A stretch of 64,000 bases of DNA from Synechococcus sp. RedBA-s (GCF_024345495.1 NZ_JAGQBF010000007.1:38155-102154); one strand, 5' to 3'; positions 48,480 through 58,039 are shown, counted from the stretch's first letter. The notes: generated from the letters alone by a model not told the origin. Translations and numbers: made by a program.

Positions 48480-48872
48480 TCAGAGCAGGCGCATCACACA
48501 ACCCACCAGCGCCATCACCAGCAGCACCGTCGAGGCCAGGAAACTGATGGCGAATCCAGGCGCCCGCCGCTCCGGCGCCCGCAGATACCCCACGGCATAG
48601 AACACACGGCCCAGCACCCAGAGCGCGCCCAGCAGCGAAGCCGCACCGGCATTGGAGAGCAGCACCGCCAACCAGAAGGCCGGCAGGAACACCACCAGCT
48701 GCTCCAAGGTGTTCTGCTGCACCCGCACGGCCCGCTCAAAGGCCGGTGGACCCGTCATCTGCGGCGGCTTCACCCCATGACGCAGGCGGGCCTGGCCCAC
48801 TTGCATGGCGGTGGCCTGGAAGGTGATCACGGCCAGCAGGGTGATGAGCCCGGGAAGGGGGGACATTGTCAT
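48480..48872 (-). CDS. MAPEG family membrane protein
   Basis: A 130-aa four-helix protein with QATAMQVGQARLRHGVKPPQ, AFERAVRVQQNTLEQLVVFL and GRVFYAVGYLRAPERRAPGF, the conserved loops of MAPEG proteins (microsomal glutathione transferase-like). A glutathione-dependent detoxifying role is possible but untested. Confidence 0.85.
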   Translation of the reverse strand: MTMSPLPGLITLLAVITFQATAMQVGQARLRHGVKPPQMTGPPAFERAVRVQQNTLEQLVVFLPAFWLAVLLSNAGAASLLGALWVLGRVFYAVGYLRAPERRAPGFAISFLASTVLLVMALVGCVMRLL

Positions 48873-48877
48873 GGAGC

Positions 48878-49057
48878 TCAGCCCAGCGGCCCACTGTGAC
48901 CCATGGCGGCCACTCCAGCCAGGACAGCCACCATCACCACCATGGCGATGGCGGCCCAGGAGACATGACTGCGGGCTTCCATCGCAGGTTCACTGCCCTG
49001 AATCGGCATTTCCTCGGCATAGAGATTGTCGTGGTTTTCAAGATCGTGGGTATGCAT
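48878..49057 (-). CDS. Small single-helix membrane protein, unrecognised
   Basis: A 59-aa protein with a polar, acidic N-terminus (MHTHDLENHDNLYAEEMP) and a C-terminal helix (SWAAIAMVVMVAVLAGVAAMG). It lies six bases upstream of the MAPEG gene on the same strand, so co-expression is likely. An in-frame ATG at 49093 exists. No family recognised. Confidence 0.5.
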   Translation of the reverse strand: MHTHDLENHDNLYAEEMPIQGSEPAMEARSHVSWAAIAMVVMVAVLAGVAAMGHSGPLG

Positions 49058-49227
49058 GAGGGGATCTATCAGCTGCCTCCAGCTTGGCCGCAACTGGTGG
49101 GTCAGACCTCAGGAAGCAGGGAGTTGTGACAGAGCTTCGTCGATGTTGACGTGCCGCACATCAACAGCAAAAACAGCGAATGAAGTGGGAGCGATCAACC
49201 AGGGTGATCGCTGCGCCGGGCGTGGCC

Positions 49228-49437
49228 TCAGCGCAGGGTGTTGATCAGCCCGCGACGCCGCAGTTCCCTGGCGAATTCACCGGAGAGCCGGTCTCTCGCC
49301 AGAACAGCACGCCAGCGGCCGTACCAACCGAGGCAACGGAACAGCACCCAGGTGAGGAACAGAACCTGCAGGAAGGGTTTCAGGGTCACAGGACCGGGCT
49401 CTGGTTTGAATTTAGGCAACCCCGGGGGCGCTGTCAT
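49228..49437 (-). CDS. Small hypothetical protein
   Basis: A 69-aa protein with one hydrophobic aromatic segment (FLQVLFLTWVLFRCLGWYG) followed by a basic helix (RDRLSGEFARELRRRGLI). The ATG at 49437 lies inside the 3' end of the upstream gene (26-bp overlap), suggesting translational coupling. Unrecognised. The 170 bp between this gene's stop and 49057 hold no gene I can support. Confidence 0.5.
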   Translation of the reverse strand: MTAPPGLPKFKPEPGPVTLKPFLQVLFLTWVLFRCLGWYGRWRAVLARDRLSGEFARELRRRGLINTLR

Positions 49438-49951
49438 CAGCCCCATCGAGGCTCCAGAGCGCCAGGCCACCGCCCCGGCCCCGGGCCGCCAGCCAGCCCA
49501 GCTGCGCCCCGCCACCGATCATGGCGAAGAAGGGCAGCACCCCGGCCCGTTGCTGCTCGAACGGCAGGGGCTGGGGCAAGGGGCGATCGAGGGGCAACCA
49601 GGGGCCCAGCGCCAGCCGCAGGCGCTCGAAGCGGAACAGCAACAGGGGTCGCTTGCCCTCCAGCCGTGCCTGGCCCACGAACGTGAGCTGCAGCCCCCCC
49701 AGCTGGACGCTGTTGCGGATTGTCAGCCCATGGCCGGGGCCGGAGGGCTCGATCACCAGCCTGGCCCCGAAGGCCCGCAGCAGTCCGCTGGCCAGATCCG
49801 CCGGCCGCTCGGATCCCCGCGGCCAGGTGCGCTGCAGGCGCCAGCTGCCGATCAGCTGGGTGGGCTCAACGGCGCCCCCCCGTCGGCGGCTGATGGCCTC
49901 CAGCCGCAGCAGCTCCGCCGCGTCAGGGGTGACGGCGCGTGTGGGGTCCAT
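49412..49951 (-). CDS. Conserved cyanobacterial protein, possibly fibrillin/PAP-like
   Basis: A 179-aa protein. VEPTQLIGSWRLQRTW, RIEPSG-type strands, LTFVGQARLEGKRPLLLFRF, the PFFAMIGGGAQLGWLAARGRG end and a GGGLALWSL motif resemble the lipocalin-like barrel of plastid-lipid-associated (fibrillin) proteins. The match is loose. It lies 18 bp after the PfkB kinase gene on the same strand. Confidence 0.5.
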   Translation of the reverse strand: MDPTRAVTPDAAELLRLEAISRRRGGAVEPTQLIGSWRLQRTWPRGSERPADLASGLLRAFGARLVIEPSGPGHGLTIRNSVQLGGLQLTFVGQARLEGKRPLLLFRFERLRLALGPWLPLDRPLPQPLPFEQQRAGVLPFFAMIGGGAQLGWLAARGRGGGLALWSLDGADDSAPGVA

Positions 49952-49969
49952 GGCGTGGCGGCGGGCGTA

Positions 49970-50851
49970 TCAGCTCCAGCCTGGGGCCGCGCGCCACTGG
50001 CTGGCATAGGCGCCGCGGCCATCGAGGGCGGCGGCGCCACAGCGGCAGGCCAGGGCCAGGGCCTCTGAGCGGCCCCAGCCGGCCGCCAGGCCGGTGGTGA
50101 AGCCGGCCGCAAAGCTGTCGCCGGCGCCGTAGGTGTCCAGTGAAGGCTGGCGGCGCGCGATCGCGCTGAAGCGCCCCCCGGGCAGCGTGAAGCCACCCTG
50201 CTCAGCTTCGGTGGCCACATAGATCCGGGGGGCGGGGCTGAGGTCGCCGGGCTGGTAGCGCTCGCCGGGATCGAGGGCACTGCCGATCAAGGCATCGAGC
50301 CCCACGGCGGCCTCCTGCAGCAGCGGCAAGCGCACCCGGGGGGTGGCCGCCAGCACCCGCGCCCGCCGGGCCAGCCGCAGGGCGGCCCCATCGGCGGCGG
50401 TCACGAAGACGCCGTCGCAGGCCGCCAGCTCCGCCCAGGGCAGGGGATCGCTGGCGGCAGGGGCAAGCCGCTGGCCGATCACAGTGATGCTGCGTTCACC
50501 GCTGGCCTCCACAAAGGTGACCGCCCGACGGGTGGGGACATCCCGCCAGGCCACATGCAGCTGCAGCCCCATGGCCCGCAGCTCAGCCGCAGCCCGCTCG
50601 CCAAGGGCATCGCGGCCCAGTGCGGTGAAAAAAGCCACCGGCTGGGGGCTGAGCCGGGCGAACTGGGCAGCCACCACCGCGCCACCGCCGGCGGGCTGCT
50701 CCAGCATCTCGAGCGCGTGCTGGATCTGACCCGCCACGGGCAGGCGCTCCACCACCACGAAGCTGACCCACTCCACATGGCCCACCACCGCCAGCCGCAG
50801 CGACGGCAGGGGCGGAAGATCAGGCGGCAGATCTGGGGAGGTGCCGGACAT
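49970..50851 (-). CDS. PfkB-family carbohydrate kinase
   Basis: A 293-aa ribokinase-type enzyme with AGGGAVVAAQFARL near the substrate site, FFTALGRDALGERAAAELRA, and the ATP/anion-hole signature DTYGAGDSFAAGFTTGLAAG, containing the catalytic Asp in GAGDSF. Substrate is not identifiable from sequence. Divergent from the small gene at 50905. Confidence 0.85.
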   Translation of the reverse strand: MSGTSPDLPPDLPPLPSLRLAVVGHVEWVSFVVVERLPVAGQIQHALEMLEQPAGGGAVVAAQFARLSPQPVAFFTALGRDALGERAAAELRAMGLQLHVAWRDVPTRRAVTFVEASGERSITVIGQRLAPAASDPLPWAELAACDGVFVTAADGAALRLARRARVLAATPRVRLPLLQEAAVGLDALIGSALDPGERYQPGDLSPAPRIYVATEAEQGGFTLPGGRFSAIARRQPSLDTYGAGDSFAAGFTTGLAAGWGRSEALALACRCGAAALDGRGAYASQWRAAPGWS

Positions 50852-50904
50852 CCAGGCTCAGCGGGTGCTTCAGGATGACGACTCACTCCGGCTGCGCCGC
50901 TGCC

Positions 50905-51036
50905 ATGGCCCCCAAGGAACGGTCCGCCACCACCGTGAAACTGCAGATTGCCGGTGCGGTGTTTCTGCCGCTGCTGCTGCTGGGCCTGTGGCTGAATTCC
51001 CTGGGCTTCTTCAGTGCGCCGCTGCCGGGAGGCTGA
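50905..51036 (+). CDS. Small single-helix membrane protein, unrecognised
   Basis: A 43-aa ORF: a basic start (MAPKERSATTVKLQIAG) is followed by a helix (AVFLPLLLLGLWLNSLGFF) and a short tail. Size and topology resemble small cyanobacterial membrane subunits but I cannot assign it. It could be a chance ORF. Confidence 0.4.
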   Translation: MAPKERSATTVKLQIAGAVFLPLLLLGLWLNSLGFFSAPLPGG

Positions 51037-51058
51037 TCAGCCTCGGGACTGAGCGGCC

Positions 51059-51232
51059 TCAGCTGGCGTCATCAGAGTCTGAGGTGTCATCGGCGTCATC
51101 GAGGGAGGCGAGATAACGCTTGCGCTGGCCCGACGCCCAGGGTTCCTCGCAGCGAGGACGGGGTATGCCGGGCAGGGGGCTGGCTTCTTTCGGTCGTTCG
51201 GAGAGCTCGGGAAAGGGATGAGGGTCGGGCAT
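51059..51232 (-). CDS. Small acidic hypothetical protein
   Basis: A 57-aa ORF: MPDPHPFPELSERPKEASPL at the start, a central RPRCEEPWASGQRKRYLASL and an acidic tail (DDADDTSDSDDAS). It is convergent with the gene at 50905 and divergent from the YqhA gene. Unrecognised; coding is judged from composition and layout only. Confidence 0.4.
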   Translation of the reverse strand: MPDPHPFPELSERPKEASPLPGIPRPRCEEPWASGQRKRYLASLDDADDTSDSDDAS

Positions 51233-51314
51233 GGCCGAAGCGTAGATGTGCAGTCAGCACAGCCGACTGCAGTCATTGCCCGTAGGTTCTGCTCGAGTCC
51301 ATCGCCATCCCTTC

Positions 51315-51911
51315 GTGAGCACCTCCCGCCCGGGTCCCCTCAAGCGCTGGGAGCGACGGTTCGAGCGGCTGCTGTGGAAGCTGCGGCTGGTGGCGATCCT
51401 GCCGGTGATCATGAGCCTGGTGAGCACGGTGGTCACATTCACCCTGGGCACGATGGAGATCGCCAACTCCATCGTGCAGTTGCTGGCGGGCAGCAGCAGC
51501 AAGGGATTCATCCCCCAGCTGCTGGGGGGAGTCGTCTCCGGCATCGACCTCTATCTGATCGGCATCGCCCTGCTGATCTTTGGCTACGGCGTCTATGAGT
51601 TGCTGATCTCGCCGATCGATGCGGCCCGGGTGGACGACCGCAGCGGTCATGGCCTGCTCGACATCCGCGATCTGGATCAGCTCAAGGAGAAGCTGGTGAA
51701 AGTGCTGGTGGTGGCCCTGATCGTGGCCGCCTTCAAGTCGATGCTCACCCTGCCGATCACCGACGGCGCCTCCCTGGCCTTGTTCTGCCTCAGTGTGCTG
51801 CTGCTGGCCCTCAGCGGTTACCTGGTGGCGGGCCATGGCGGCAATGGCCGCTGGCAGCAGTCGCCAATGGCATCAGTTGATGAAGCCGGCCGCAAATCCA
51901 CGGAGGGTTGA
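51315..51911 (+). CDS. YqhA/UPF0114 family membrane protein
   Basis: A 198-aa protein with about four hydrophobic helices. LVAILPVIMSLVSTVVTFTL, SGIDLYLIGIALLIFGYGVYEL, SPIDAAR and DLDQLKEKLVKVLVVALIV are the conserved blocks of UPF0114 (E. coli YqhA), whose function is poorly known. The GTG at 51315 is the likely start. Confidence 0.85.
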   Translation: MSTSRPGPLKRWERRFERLLWKLRLVAILPVIMSLVSTVVTFTLGTMEIANSIVQLLAGSSSKGFIPQLLGGVVSGIDLYLIGIALLIFGYGVYELLISPIDAARVDDRSGHGLLDIRDLDQLKEKLVKVLVVALIVAAFKSMLTLPITDGASLALFCLSVLLLALSGYLVAGHGGNGRWQQSPMASVDEAGRKSTEG

Positions 51912-51935
51912 TAGCAACTCCGCTGGTACGTTGAA

Positions 51936-52489
51936 ATGAGAAAACACGTCCGCTCCATGTCACTACGCCAGATTTTGTCGAGCGGCCTGTTGCGGGGCTC
52001 TCTGTTGCGGGGATGTCTGTTGCGCGGAGGCCTCGCCGCAGCGGCAGTCACCTCAACGCTGATCCTGAGTGCAGGCGAGGGGAAAAGCCAGGTTCTCTAC
52101 ACCCTCACCACCCAGTGCAGCCTCAAGGGCGCACCCGCCAAAGCCTGCATTGTCGAAGCGGTCAACGAGGGTGAATCCACCCTCTACCGCCACAAGATCA
52201 GCGGGGAGGTGCTGACGGTCCGGGTGCGTGATCAACCCGTGCGCATGGATCTCTGGTCCAATGACTCCAAGTCGTGGGCCAGCCTGACGCGGGCCGAAGC
52301 CCGTTTCTCCACCAACACGGTTTGCTTCAACGGCACGGATCTCTGTGTTGTCAATCCCAACTACCTCAACAGCGTCCTCCAGAACCGTGCTGCTGTGATG
52401 AAGAACCGTGATCACGTGATGGTCCACTTCGGCAACGACGGCCGGATTGATGCCACCTGCTACGACGACGGCTGCGACGTGGTGCGCAA

Positions 52490-52493
<4 letters not shown>
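51936..52493 (+). CDS. Predicted exported protein with repeated N-terminal motif
   Basis: A 185-aa protein. Its N-terminus carries LLRGSLLRGCLLRGGLAAAA, three copies of a 15-bp unit, before a hydrophobic segment and a likely signal cleavage near residue 50. The mature part has six cysteines in pairs (TQCSLKGAPAKACI, NTVCFNGTDLCVV, DATCYDDGCDVV), suggesting three disulfides. Family unknown. Its stop overlaps the start of the next gene (ATGA). Confidence 0.6.
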
Positions 52494-53557
<1,064 letters not shown>

Positions 53558-53604
53558 GCCCACCACGCAGCACAGGGCTGAACGGCAGATGCTGCCCAGG
53601 CTGA

Positions 53605-53814
53605 TCAGGCCTCGGCAGCTGGCAGGGAGGCCTCGATCTGCTGCGCCAGCAGCAGGCAGGCATCCATCTCGGCCCAGAGCAGTTCCCTTCTCTGGGCATC
53701 CACCACGTAAGACCGCTGGTGCAGGTCGCGGCCCATATAGAGCAGGGCGTCACGAATCCGGCGCCAGTCGTCGGCTGTGCACTCGGGTGACGCGCAGGGG
53801 AGCTCGTCATCCAT
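53605..53814 (-). CDS. Small hypothetical protein
   Basis: A 69-aa protein, MDDELPCASPECTADDWRRI then RDALLYMGRDLHQRSYVVDA, ending in a helical EMDACLLLAQQIEASL. Probably soluble and helical. Convergent with the secreted low-complexity protein gene. Unrecognised. Confidence 0.45.
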   Translation of the reverse strand: MDDELPCASPECTADDWRRIRDALLYMGRDLHQRSYVVDAQRRELLWAEMDACLLLAQQIEASLPAAEA

Positions 53815-53902
53815 GGGACCGATTGCGCAAAGGGTTCAGCCATTGGATCACGTCCGGATGCCCTTCCTCACTTCTTCCCGCTACCGCGTCACCCCCCCTG
53901 CA

Positions 53903-54334
53903 TCAGGAAAGAAGTCCGCTCGGTCTGACCCATCCCAGCCACTGCTTGTAGTGACCCGAACTGATGGATAGGGGCGATGGCCGTTTGCTGGTTGTTCGGT
54001 GGAGGCAGGGCGAACCAGGTCTCGGGCCATGCTCCGCCGGCCCTCCGGACCGGCGGAGCTGACCACAGCGCAGTGGCTGCCCAGGCCGAGGGCGAGCTTC
54101 CATCATTCCTGCCAGGCCGACCAGAGCGGAGGCCGCCCCCCAGAGCGCCAGAACGACGAGGAGCGAGAGGAGGCAGTCAAGGGGTGGCTTGACGCTGCAG
54201 TACAGGAGCGCCCACAACGTGGTGGGTCCCAGGGTCACAACAGTCGCCAATCCCCCCGCCAGAGCCACCCCGAAGAGCAGGATGCGCAACAGTCTGCGGC
54301 CGGATCGTTTGGCGCTGCCTGGACTTTGGATCAT
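53903..54334 (-). CDS. Hypothetical membrane protein
   Basis: A 143-aa ORF with two strong hydrophobic segments (LLRILLFGVALAGGLATVV and CLLSLLVVLALWGAASALVG) in the first 80 residues and a polar tail whose composition looks less protein-like. The real gene may be shorter. No family recognised. Confidence 0.4.
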   Translation of the reverse strand: MIQSPGSAKRSGRRLLRILLFGVALAGGLATVVTLGPTTLWALLYCSVKPPLDCLLSLLVVLALWGAASALVGLAGMMEARPRPGQPLRCGQLRRSGGPAEHGPRPGSPCLHRTTSKRPSPLSISSGHYKQWLGWVRPSGLLS

Positions 54335-54727
54335 TCCGATGCTCCCTGCCAGTCACCCCGGCAGGCGGCTTGGTATTGACAATCCTGCATCGTCGTGAAG
54401 CCCACGCCAGAGCGGGCACGAGCAGGAGGTGCTGCTGCGTGGGGTCGCAATGCTAATTGAAGCGATAACAGAAGACCGCCACTACCGATCCTGCCCCTCA
54501 CATGGCTTCGACCCAGGATTATACCAACTATCCTCGATCGCTGAGTTGCAAATTCAGCGATCAGGATTCATAGTGAATCAACAGAGCCGCGCAATCAGCT
54601 CCGCACCAGTCAGCCTCTGACTGCCCTCTTCACCCTCCAGAAAGGGTCACAGAACCTCCTGAGTTACACCACTCGGAGGGGCGCTACCTCTGGTTGTTGC
54701 AGTTGGTCTCTCCTAAGTTGCTCGTTC
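54335..54727. other. Non-coding stretch of about 390 bp
   Basis: I see no convincing gene here; short open frames lack start context and codon bias. The stretch is less GC-rich than its surroundings and contains one perfect inverted repeat (54536-54562). Confidence 0.5.
54536..54562. repeat. Perfect inverted repeat with GCGATC arms
   Basis: GATCGCTGA / TCAGCGATC, 9-bp arms with a 9-base loop. The arms include GATCGC/GCGATC, part of the cyanobacterial HIP1 octamer. It could be a hairpin or an operator; no T run follows. Confidence 0.45.
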
Positions 54728-55168
54728 ATGCGGTTCCCGTATGATTCAAAAGTGGCACTAAGTAGCCCTGCTGCAGCTATCAACTCTTTGCTGGCCTTGT
54801 GCAAAATGAAACTTATGTCTCATCTGCTATCTGTGGTCGCAATGCCCCTGCTTGCCAATGAGATAGTCGGGTCTCAGATTAGCATTGTCAATGCAACCAG
54901 TGAGACTATGGTTGGCCTTACGTTGGTCACCACTACAAGTTCGAGCCCTTCAGCGAAAAGCTCCAGCACCGCAGCGCTTGGCAACATCGCGCCAGGCCAG
55001 CGAATCGAGCGACGACTGGCCACTGGAGACGTGATTGAGCAGTTTCAAGTGCAATATCAGATGGGTGAATCTGAGCACACCAACAGTTGCGGCCCTGTCC
55101 AATCTGGAGATCGTGTCACTTTGACGATCTCTTCCATGGAAACGTCTTGCGATTTCGAGGCTCTTTAG
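54728..55168 (+). CDS. Hypothetical protein, lower GC than neighbours
   Basis: A 146-aa ORF. An internal ATG at about 54815 would give a signal-like start, MSHLLSVVAMPLLANEIVGS. The rest is Ser/Thr-rich with two cysteines (NSCGPVQSG, ETSCDFEAL) that could form a disulfide. Its composition and codon use differ from the core genes, suggesting acquired DNA. Confidence 0.4.
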   Translation: MRFPYDSKVALSSPAAAINSLLALCKMKLMSHLLSVVAMPLLANEIVGSQISIVNATSETMVGLTLVTTTSSSPSAKSSSTAALGNIAPGQRIERRLATGDVIEQFQVQYQMGESEHTNSCGPVQSGDRVTLTISSMETSCDFEAL

Positions 55169-55226
55169 TTGGACAGATTTCGCCCGTGACATCGTTACCC
55201 CTGGGCGGGTGAAGTGGCCAGTGCTG

Positions 55227-55910
55227 TCACTGACGGGCAGGCTTGCTCCCTTTCTTCGGCTTTGCCTCGGCCATCACGCGCCACCAGACCGACCCGCCAT
55301 CCTTGCGGCGCTCCAGCTCGAAGCCAGGCCGTGGCCGGTGGCCGCTGCTCCAGCCGCGAACCGTGCCCGAAGACGCCCCCAGCAATCGGGCCAGCTCTGT
55401 AGTGCTCAGCCAGTGGCCGGCATCAACAGCGCGGGCCAGACCCTCGGGCACAGCTAGCGGATCAGCCAGAGAGGCAGCGGGCGCCATCGCCGCGGCCAGC
55501 TGGGCCAAGGCAGCAATGGCATCACTGCCGGCAGTCAGTGCCATCACTGGCGACCGCTTGACCCTGTCACTGCTGGCAGCTGGTGCCATCACTGATGCCT
55601 CCCCAGTCCCGTCACTGCCGGCAGAGGCTGGCGTCACTGACAGGGGGAAGTTGGCCAGGGTGCCTTGGTTCCTCAGGTGCGCGGCCAGCTTATCGCCCAG
55701 GGAAACGTGCTCAGCAGGCCAGACCGTACGGGTGCTCGATTCCCGGCGCAGCTGCACCCCCAAGGCCTTGGCGCGGACCTTAATCGCGTTGTTGCTCTTC
55801 ACCGCCCAGTGCTCACAGCACTCGGCCAGGGTCAGATCCGGGAGGGCACCAAGAGCAGTTACTTGCAGTAGTTGGAACGGATAGGCAGCTGCTTCTACAG
55901 CTTGGCTCAA
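55227..55910 (-). CDS. Putative HTH DNA-binding protein with repeated linker
   Basis: A 227-aa protein. The N-terminal part (LPDLTLAECCEHWAVKSNNA IKVRAKALG) and the C-terminal part (WLSTTELARLLGASSGTVRG WSSGHRPRPGFELERRKDGG) both look like helix-turn-helix or excisionase-like DNA-binding modules. Between them a Ser/Ala/Asp-rich linker is built from about three copies of a 45-bp (15-residue) tandem repeat. Context is an accessory region, so a phage or plasmid origin is possible. Confidence 0.5.
   Translation of the reverse strand: MSQAVEAAAYPFQLLQVTALGALPDLTLAECCEHWAVKSNNAIKVRAKALGVQLRRESSTRTVWPAEHVSLGDKLAAHLRNQGTLANFPLSVTPASAGSDGTGEASVMAPAASSDRVKRSPVMALTAGSDAIAALAQLAAAMAPAASLADPLAVPEGLARAVDAGHWLSTTELARLLGASSGTVRGWSSGHRPRPGFELERRKDGGSVWWRVMAEAKPKKGSKPARQ
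55519..55645. repeat. 45-bp tandem repeat inside the putative HTH gene
   Basis: TCACTGCCGGCAG-like blocks begin at 55522, 55567 and 55612, exactly 45 bp apart, and a second block (TCACTG) recurs at the same spacing. The unit keeps frame and encodes a 15-residue repeat ending in (A/S)GSD or SSD. Confidence 0.7.
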
Positions 55911-56110
55911 CCCACCGGGGTACTGCTACATGCCGTGCCTGGTTCTGACTTCATGCTCCTGACCTCCGTATGACCTCAATGAGCTGGCAGGCCGACTTGA
56001 TTACCGCTGTTGCAGGTTCACTCCGACCAGGCTGGTCGTTCCACTCTTACCCCTCGCTCCTGATCAGCATTCAATCGATCAAGAGCTGTGGCACCTAATT
56101 CAGCTCTTGC

Positions 56111-56629
56111 TTAGATTCCACCATCACGGATGACAGCAAGTACGATATTTGCGCATGCCTCGGCATCAGAAAGAGCATCATGGTGGTTGAGGCTGAGATT
56201 TAGATATCGACAGACATCTGGTAATTTTGTTGGTCGGATGTTCCAAGTCTTCCGGGCTAGCTGCACAGTGCACAGATAGGGCTGGAGAGGCGGCGGCATA
56301 GAGGCGTTATGACAGCAGGCCCGCATGACATGCTCGTCGAAACTGGCGTTATGGGCTGCGATGAAACGTGCACCAAACAAGTAAGGCTCGAGCTCAGGCC
56401 AGAGGTCCCTGAATAACGGGGCTTCTGCTACCTGTGGCCAGCTGATTCCGTGTATGTGAGTGAAAAGAAAGTTCCGTCGAGGCGGGCGAATCAGCCGTTG
56501 CACGCGATGAACGATTGAGTGCCCTTCCACCCGCACCAGCGCGATCGAACAAGCGCTGTCTCTGCCCTGATCTGCGATCTCGAAGTCTAGCGCCACGAAA
56601 CAGTCGGTTTCTAGACCAGAATTACTCAA
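56111..56629 (-). CDS. DEDDh 3'-5' exonuclease (DnaQ/epsilon-like)
   Basis: A 172-aa exonuclease-domain protein. VALDFEIADQG carries the DxE motif (Exo I), IHGISWPQVAEAP matches the H-G-I segment, FIAAHNASFDEHVM is Exo II, and NHHDALSDAEACANIVLAVI is Exo III with HxAxxDA. Such stand-alone nucleases trim DNA or RNA ends. Its start overlaps the upstream small gene (ATGA), so the two form a pair. Lower GC than core genes. Confidence 0.85.
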   Translation of the reverse strand: MSNSGLETDCFVALDFEIADQGRDSACSIALVRVEGHSIVHRVQRLIRPPRRNFLFTHIHGISWPQVAEAPLFRDLWPELEPYLFGARFIAAHNASFDEHVMRACCHNASMPPPLQPYLCTVQLARKTWNIRPTKLPDVCRYLNLSLNHHDALSDAEACANIVLAVIRDGGI

Positions 56630-56913
56630 CTTGGTCGATCGGACAGGAGGCCGCTTTGCGGTAAGACGAGCAGGAAAAAATCCGAGCGATGCTTGGGAGT
56701 GTCAAGAGCCACCTTCCCGAAGGAGCTCTTGCTTGAAAGGCGCTTAGCCAGCGCTTCATCAGCCCTACGCAGGAACTCCCTCTCATCCGACTCTATGCAG
56801 ATGGCGCCCCAGCGTCGGCGATATTCCCAAAGTTCTTCATAGCGATCCACGTCCTTGGCCGACCAGCGAAGGGCTCTGAGTTCATCGCCTCGGGATGTGT
56901 CGTCCATGAGCAT
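56626..56913 (-). CDS. Hypothetical protein paired with the exonuclease
   Basis: A 95-aa charged, helical protein (LRALRWSAKDVDRYEELWEY RRRWGAICIESDEREFLRRA). No domain recognised. Its stop overlaps the exonuclease start, so translation is probably coupled. An ATG two codons downstream (56907) is an alternative start. Confidence 0.5.
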   Translation of the reverse strand: MLMDDTSRGDELRALRWSAKDVDRYEELWEYRRRWGAICIESDEREFLRRADEALAKRLSSKSSFGKVALDTPKHRSDFFLLVLPQSGLLSDRPS

Positions 56914-57240
56914 GTCAGAAAGTTGTCACTGATAAACATTTACGGCGATCACGCACTACAAGCCAATGACTAACCGCTTAGCAATTGTTTTCACGGAGAC
57001 TGTGACTACAAGGTAGTGATCTTTTCGTGCTGTCTTTCTGAGCTTTGACTTGGAGGTGGTTAGTACCTATAGAGTGCCAAAGACTTTGGTCCGGCCAAGT
57101 GGGTTGACTTGCGAAAGGTGGGCCTCACAGCCGTGATCGCACCAGCACCGGCTCGTGGGCCCACCGTACGTCGCCCCGGATCGTCACCCCGAATGCTGAG
57201 AGCAGCGGGTCGTACACCGACACCCGGACATGCAGGGTTG

Positions 57241-57733
57241 ATCGCCAAGCCTGAACCTGAACGCCTCGCTGCTGCTGAAGCCGTGCTCACTGGCTGGGCG
57301 GTTCCTGTTTCCTATGGAGGGGAGCGTGCCTGTTACTTCCCTCAGCTTGATCGCATCCAGCTGCCCGAGCGCCAGGCATTCCATTCAGCTTCCGGCTTCT
57401 ATGCCACCTGGGCCCATGAAGCCATTCACTCCACTGGCCATCCCAGCCGCCTCAAGCGGCACCTGAGCGGTCGCATGGGATCGATGACCTATGCCCGCGA
57501 GGAGCTTGGTGGCTGAGATGGGGGCGGTGCTGCTGGGGGATCAGCTGGAGATCGGTAGTGCGATGGAGAACCATGCCGCGTACCTGGGGCACTGGATCGA
57601 GCTGCTCAAGGAACACCCGCAGGTGCTGTTCCAGGTGCTGGGGGAGGCCAGGCAGGCGGTCGAATTGATCGCCCCACAGGCGCTGGGAAGTGATGAATCG
57701 GCTCTGGGAGAACGTCAAACCCCGCCCCGATGA
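57241..57733 (+). pseudogene. ArdC-like antirestriction / zincin domain remnant, frameshifted
   Basis: The first frame gives VPVSYGGERACYFPQLDRIQ LPERQAF and FYATWAHEAIHSTGHPSRLK, including the HExxH zinc motif, and runs to a stop at 57516. Homology then continues in the +2 frame with LVAEMGAVLLGDQLEIGSAM ENHAAYLGHWIELLKEHPQ. This is the C-terminal metallopeptidase-like domain of ArdC/DUF1738 proteins carried by plasmids. The N-terminal ssDNA-binding domain is absent, so the gene is broken by a frameshift and a 5' truncation. Confidence 0.78.
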
Positions 57734-57967
57734 TCCACCGACACCCCACCAGCCCCTCGTTGTTCTCGGGGGGTGGGATCGGTGTGGGACAGCTGGACCA
57801 CTCACCCCTTGCCCGGGCCGGGCTGTCAGCGTTTGTCAGTACTGACAGAAAAGCTCGTCAATGGGCCCCAACGACCTGCAACCTGCCTCAACTTCCGTGA
57901 GCCTGGCTCTTCGCCAAGTTCCTGGCCGCGCACGGAGTTTCAGCCGAAGAAGAAGGTGAAAACGGAA

Positions 57968-58039
57968 TGGGTCGCCTGAGATTCGAACTCAGGACCAATC
58001 GGTTAAAAGCCGAGTGCTCTACCGCTGAGCTAGCGACCC
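57968..58039 (-). tRNA. tRNA-Lys (UUU)
   Basis: The minus strand folds as a tRNA: acceptor stem GGGTCGC / GCGACCC, D arm GCTCAGCGGTAGAGC, anticodon loop CTTTTAA with anticodon TTT, and T arm CTGAGTTCGAATCTCAG. CCA is not encoded. tRNA-Lys genes are common integration targets, and decayed mobile DNA lies directly beside its 3' end. Confidence 0.93.

Noticed and set aside
54429..54620. 63-aa open frame in the gene-poor stretch
   Set aside because: No start context, no recognisable protein features and it spans the perfect hairpin.
57834..57847. TGTCAGTACTGACA palindrome near tRNA-Lys
   Set aside because: A perfect 14-bp palindrome, but short, without an adjacent intact gene to regulate, and it does not extend beyond 14 bp.
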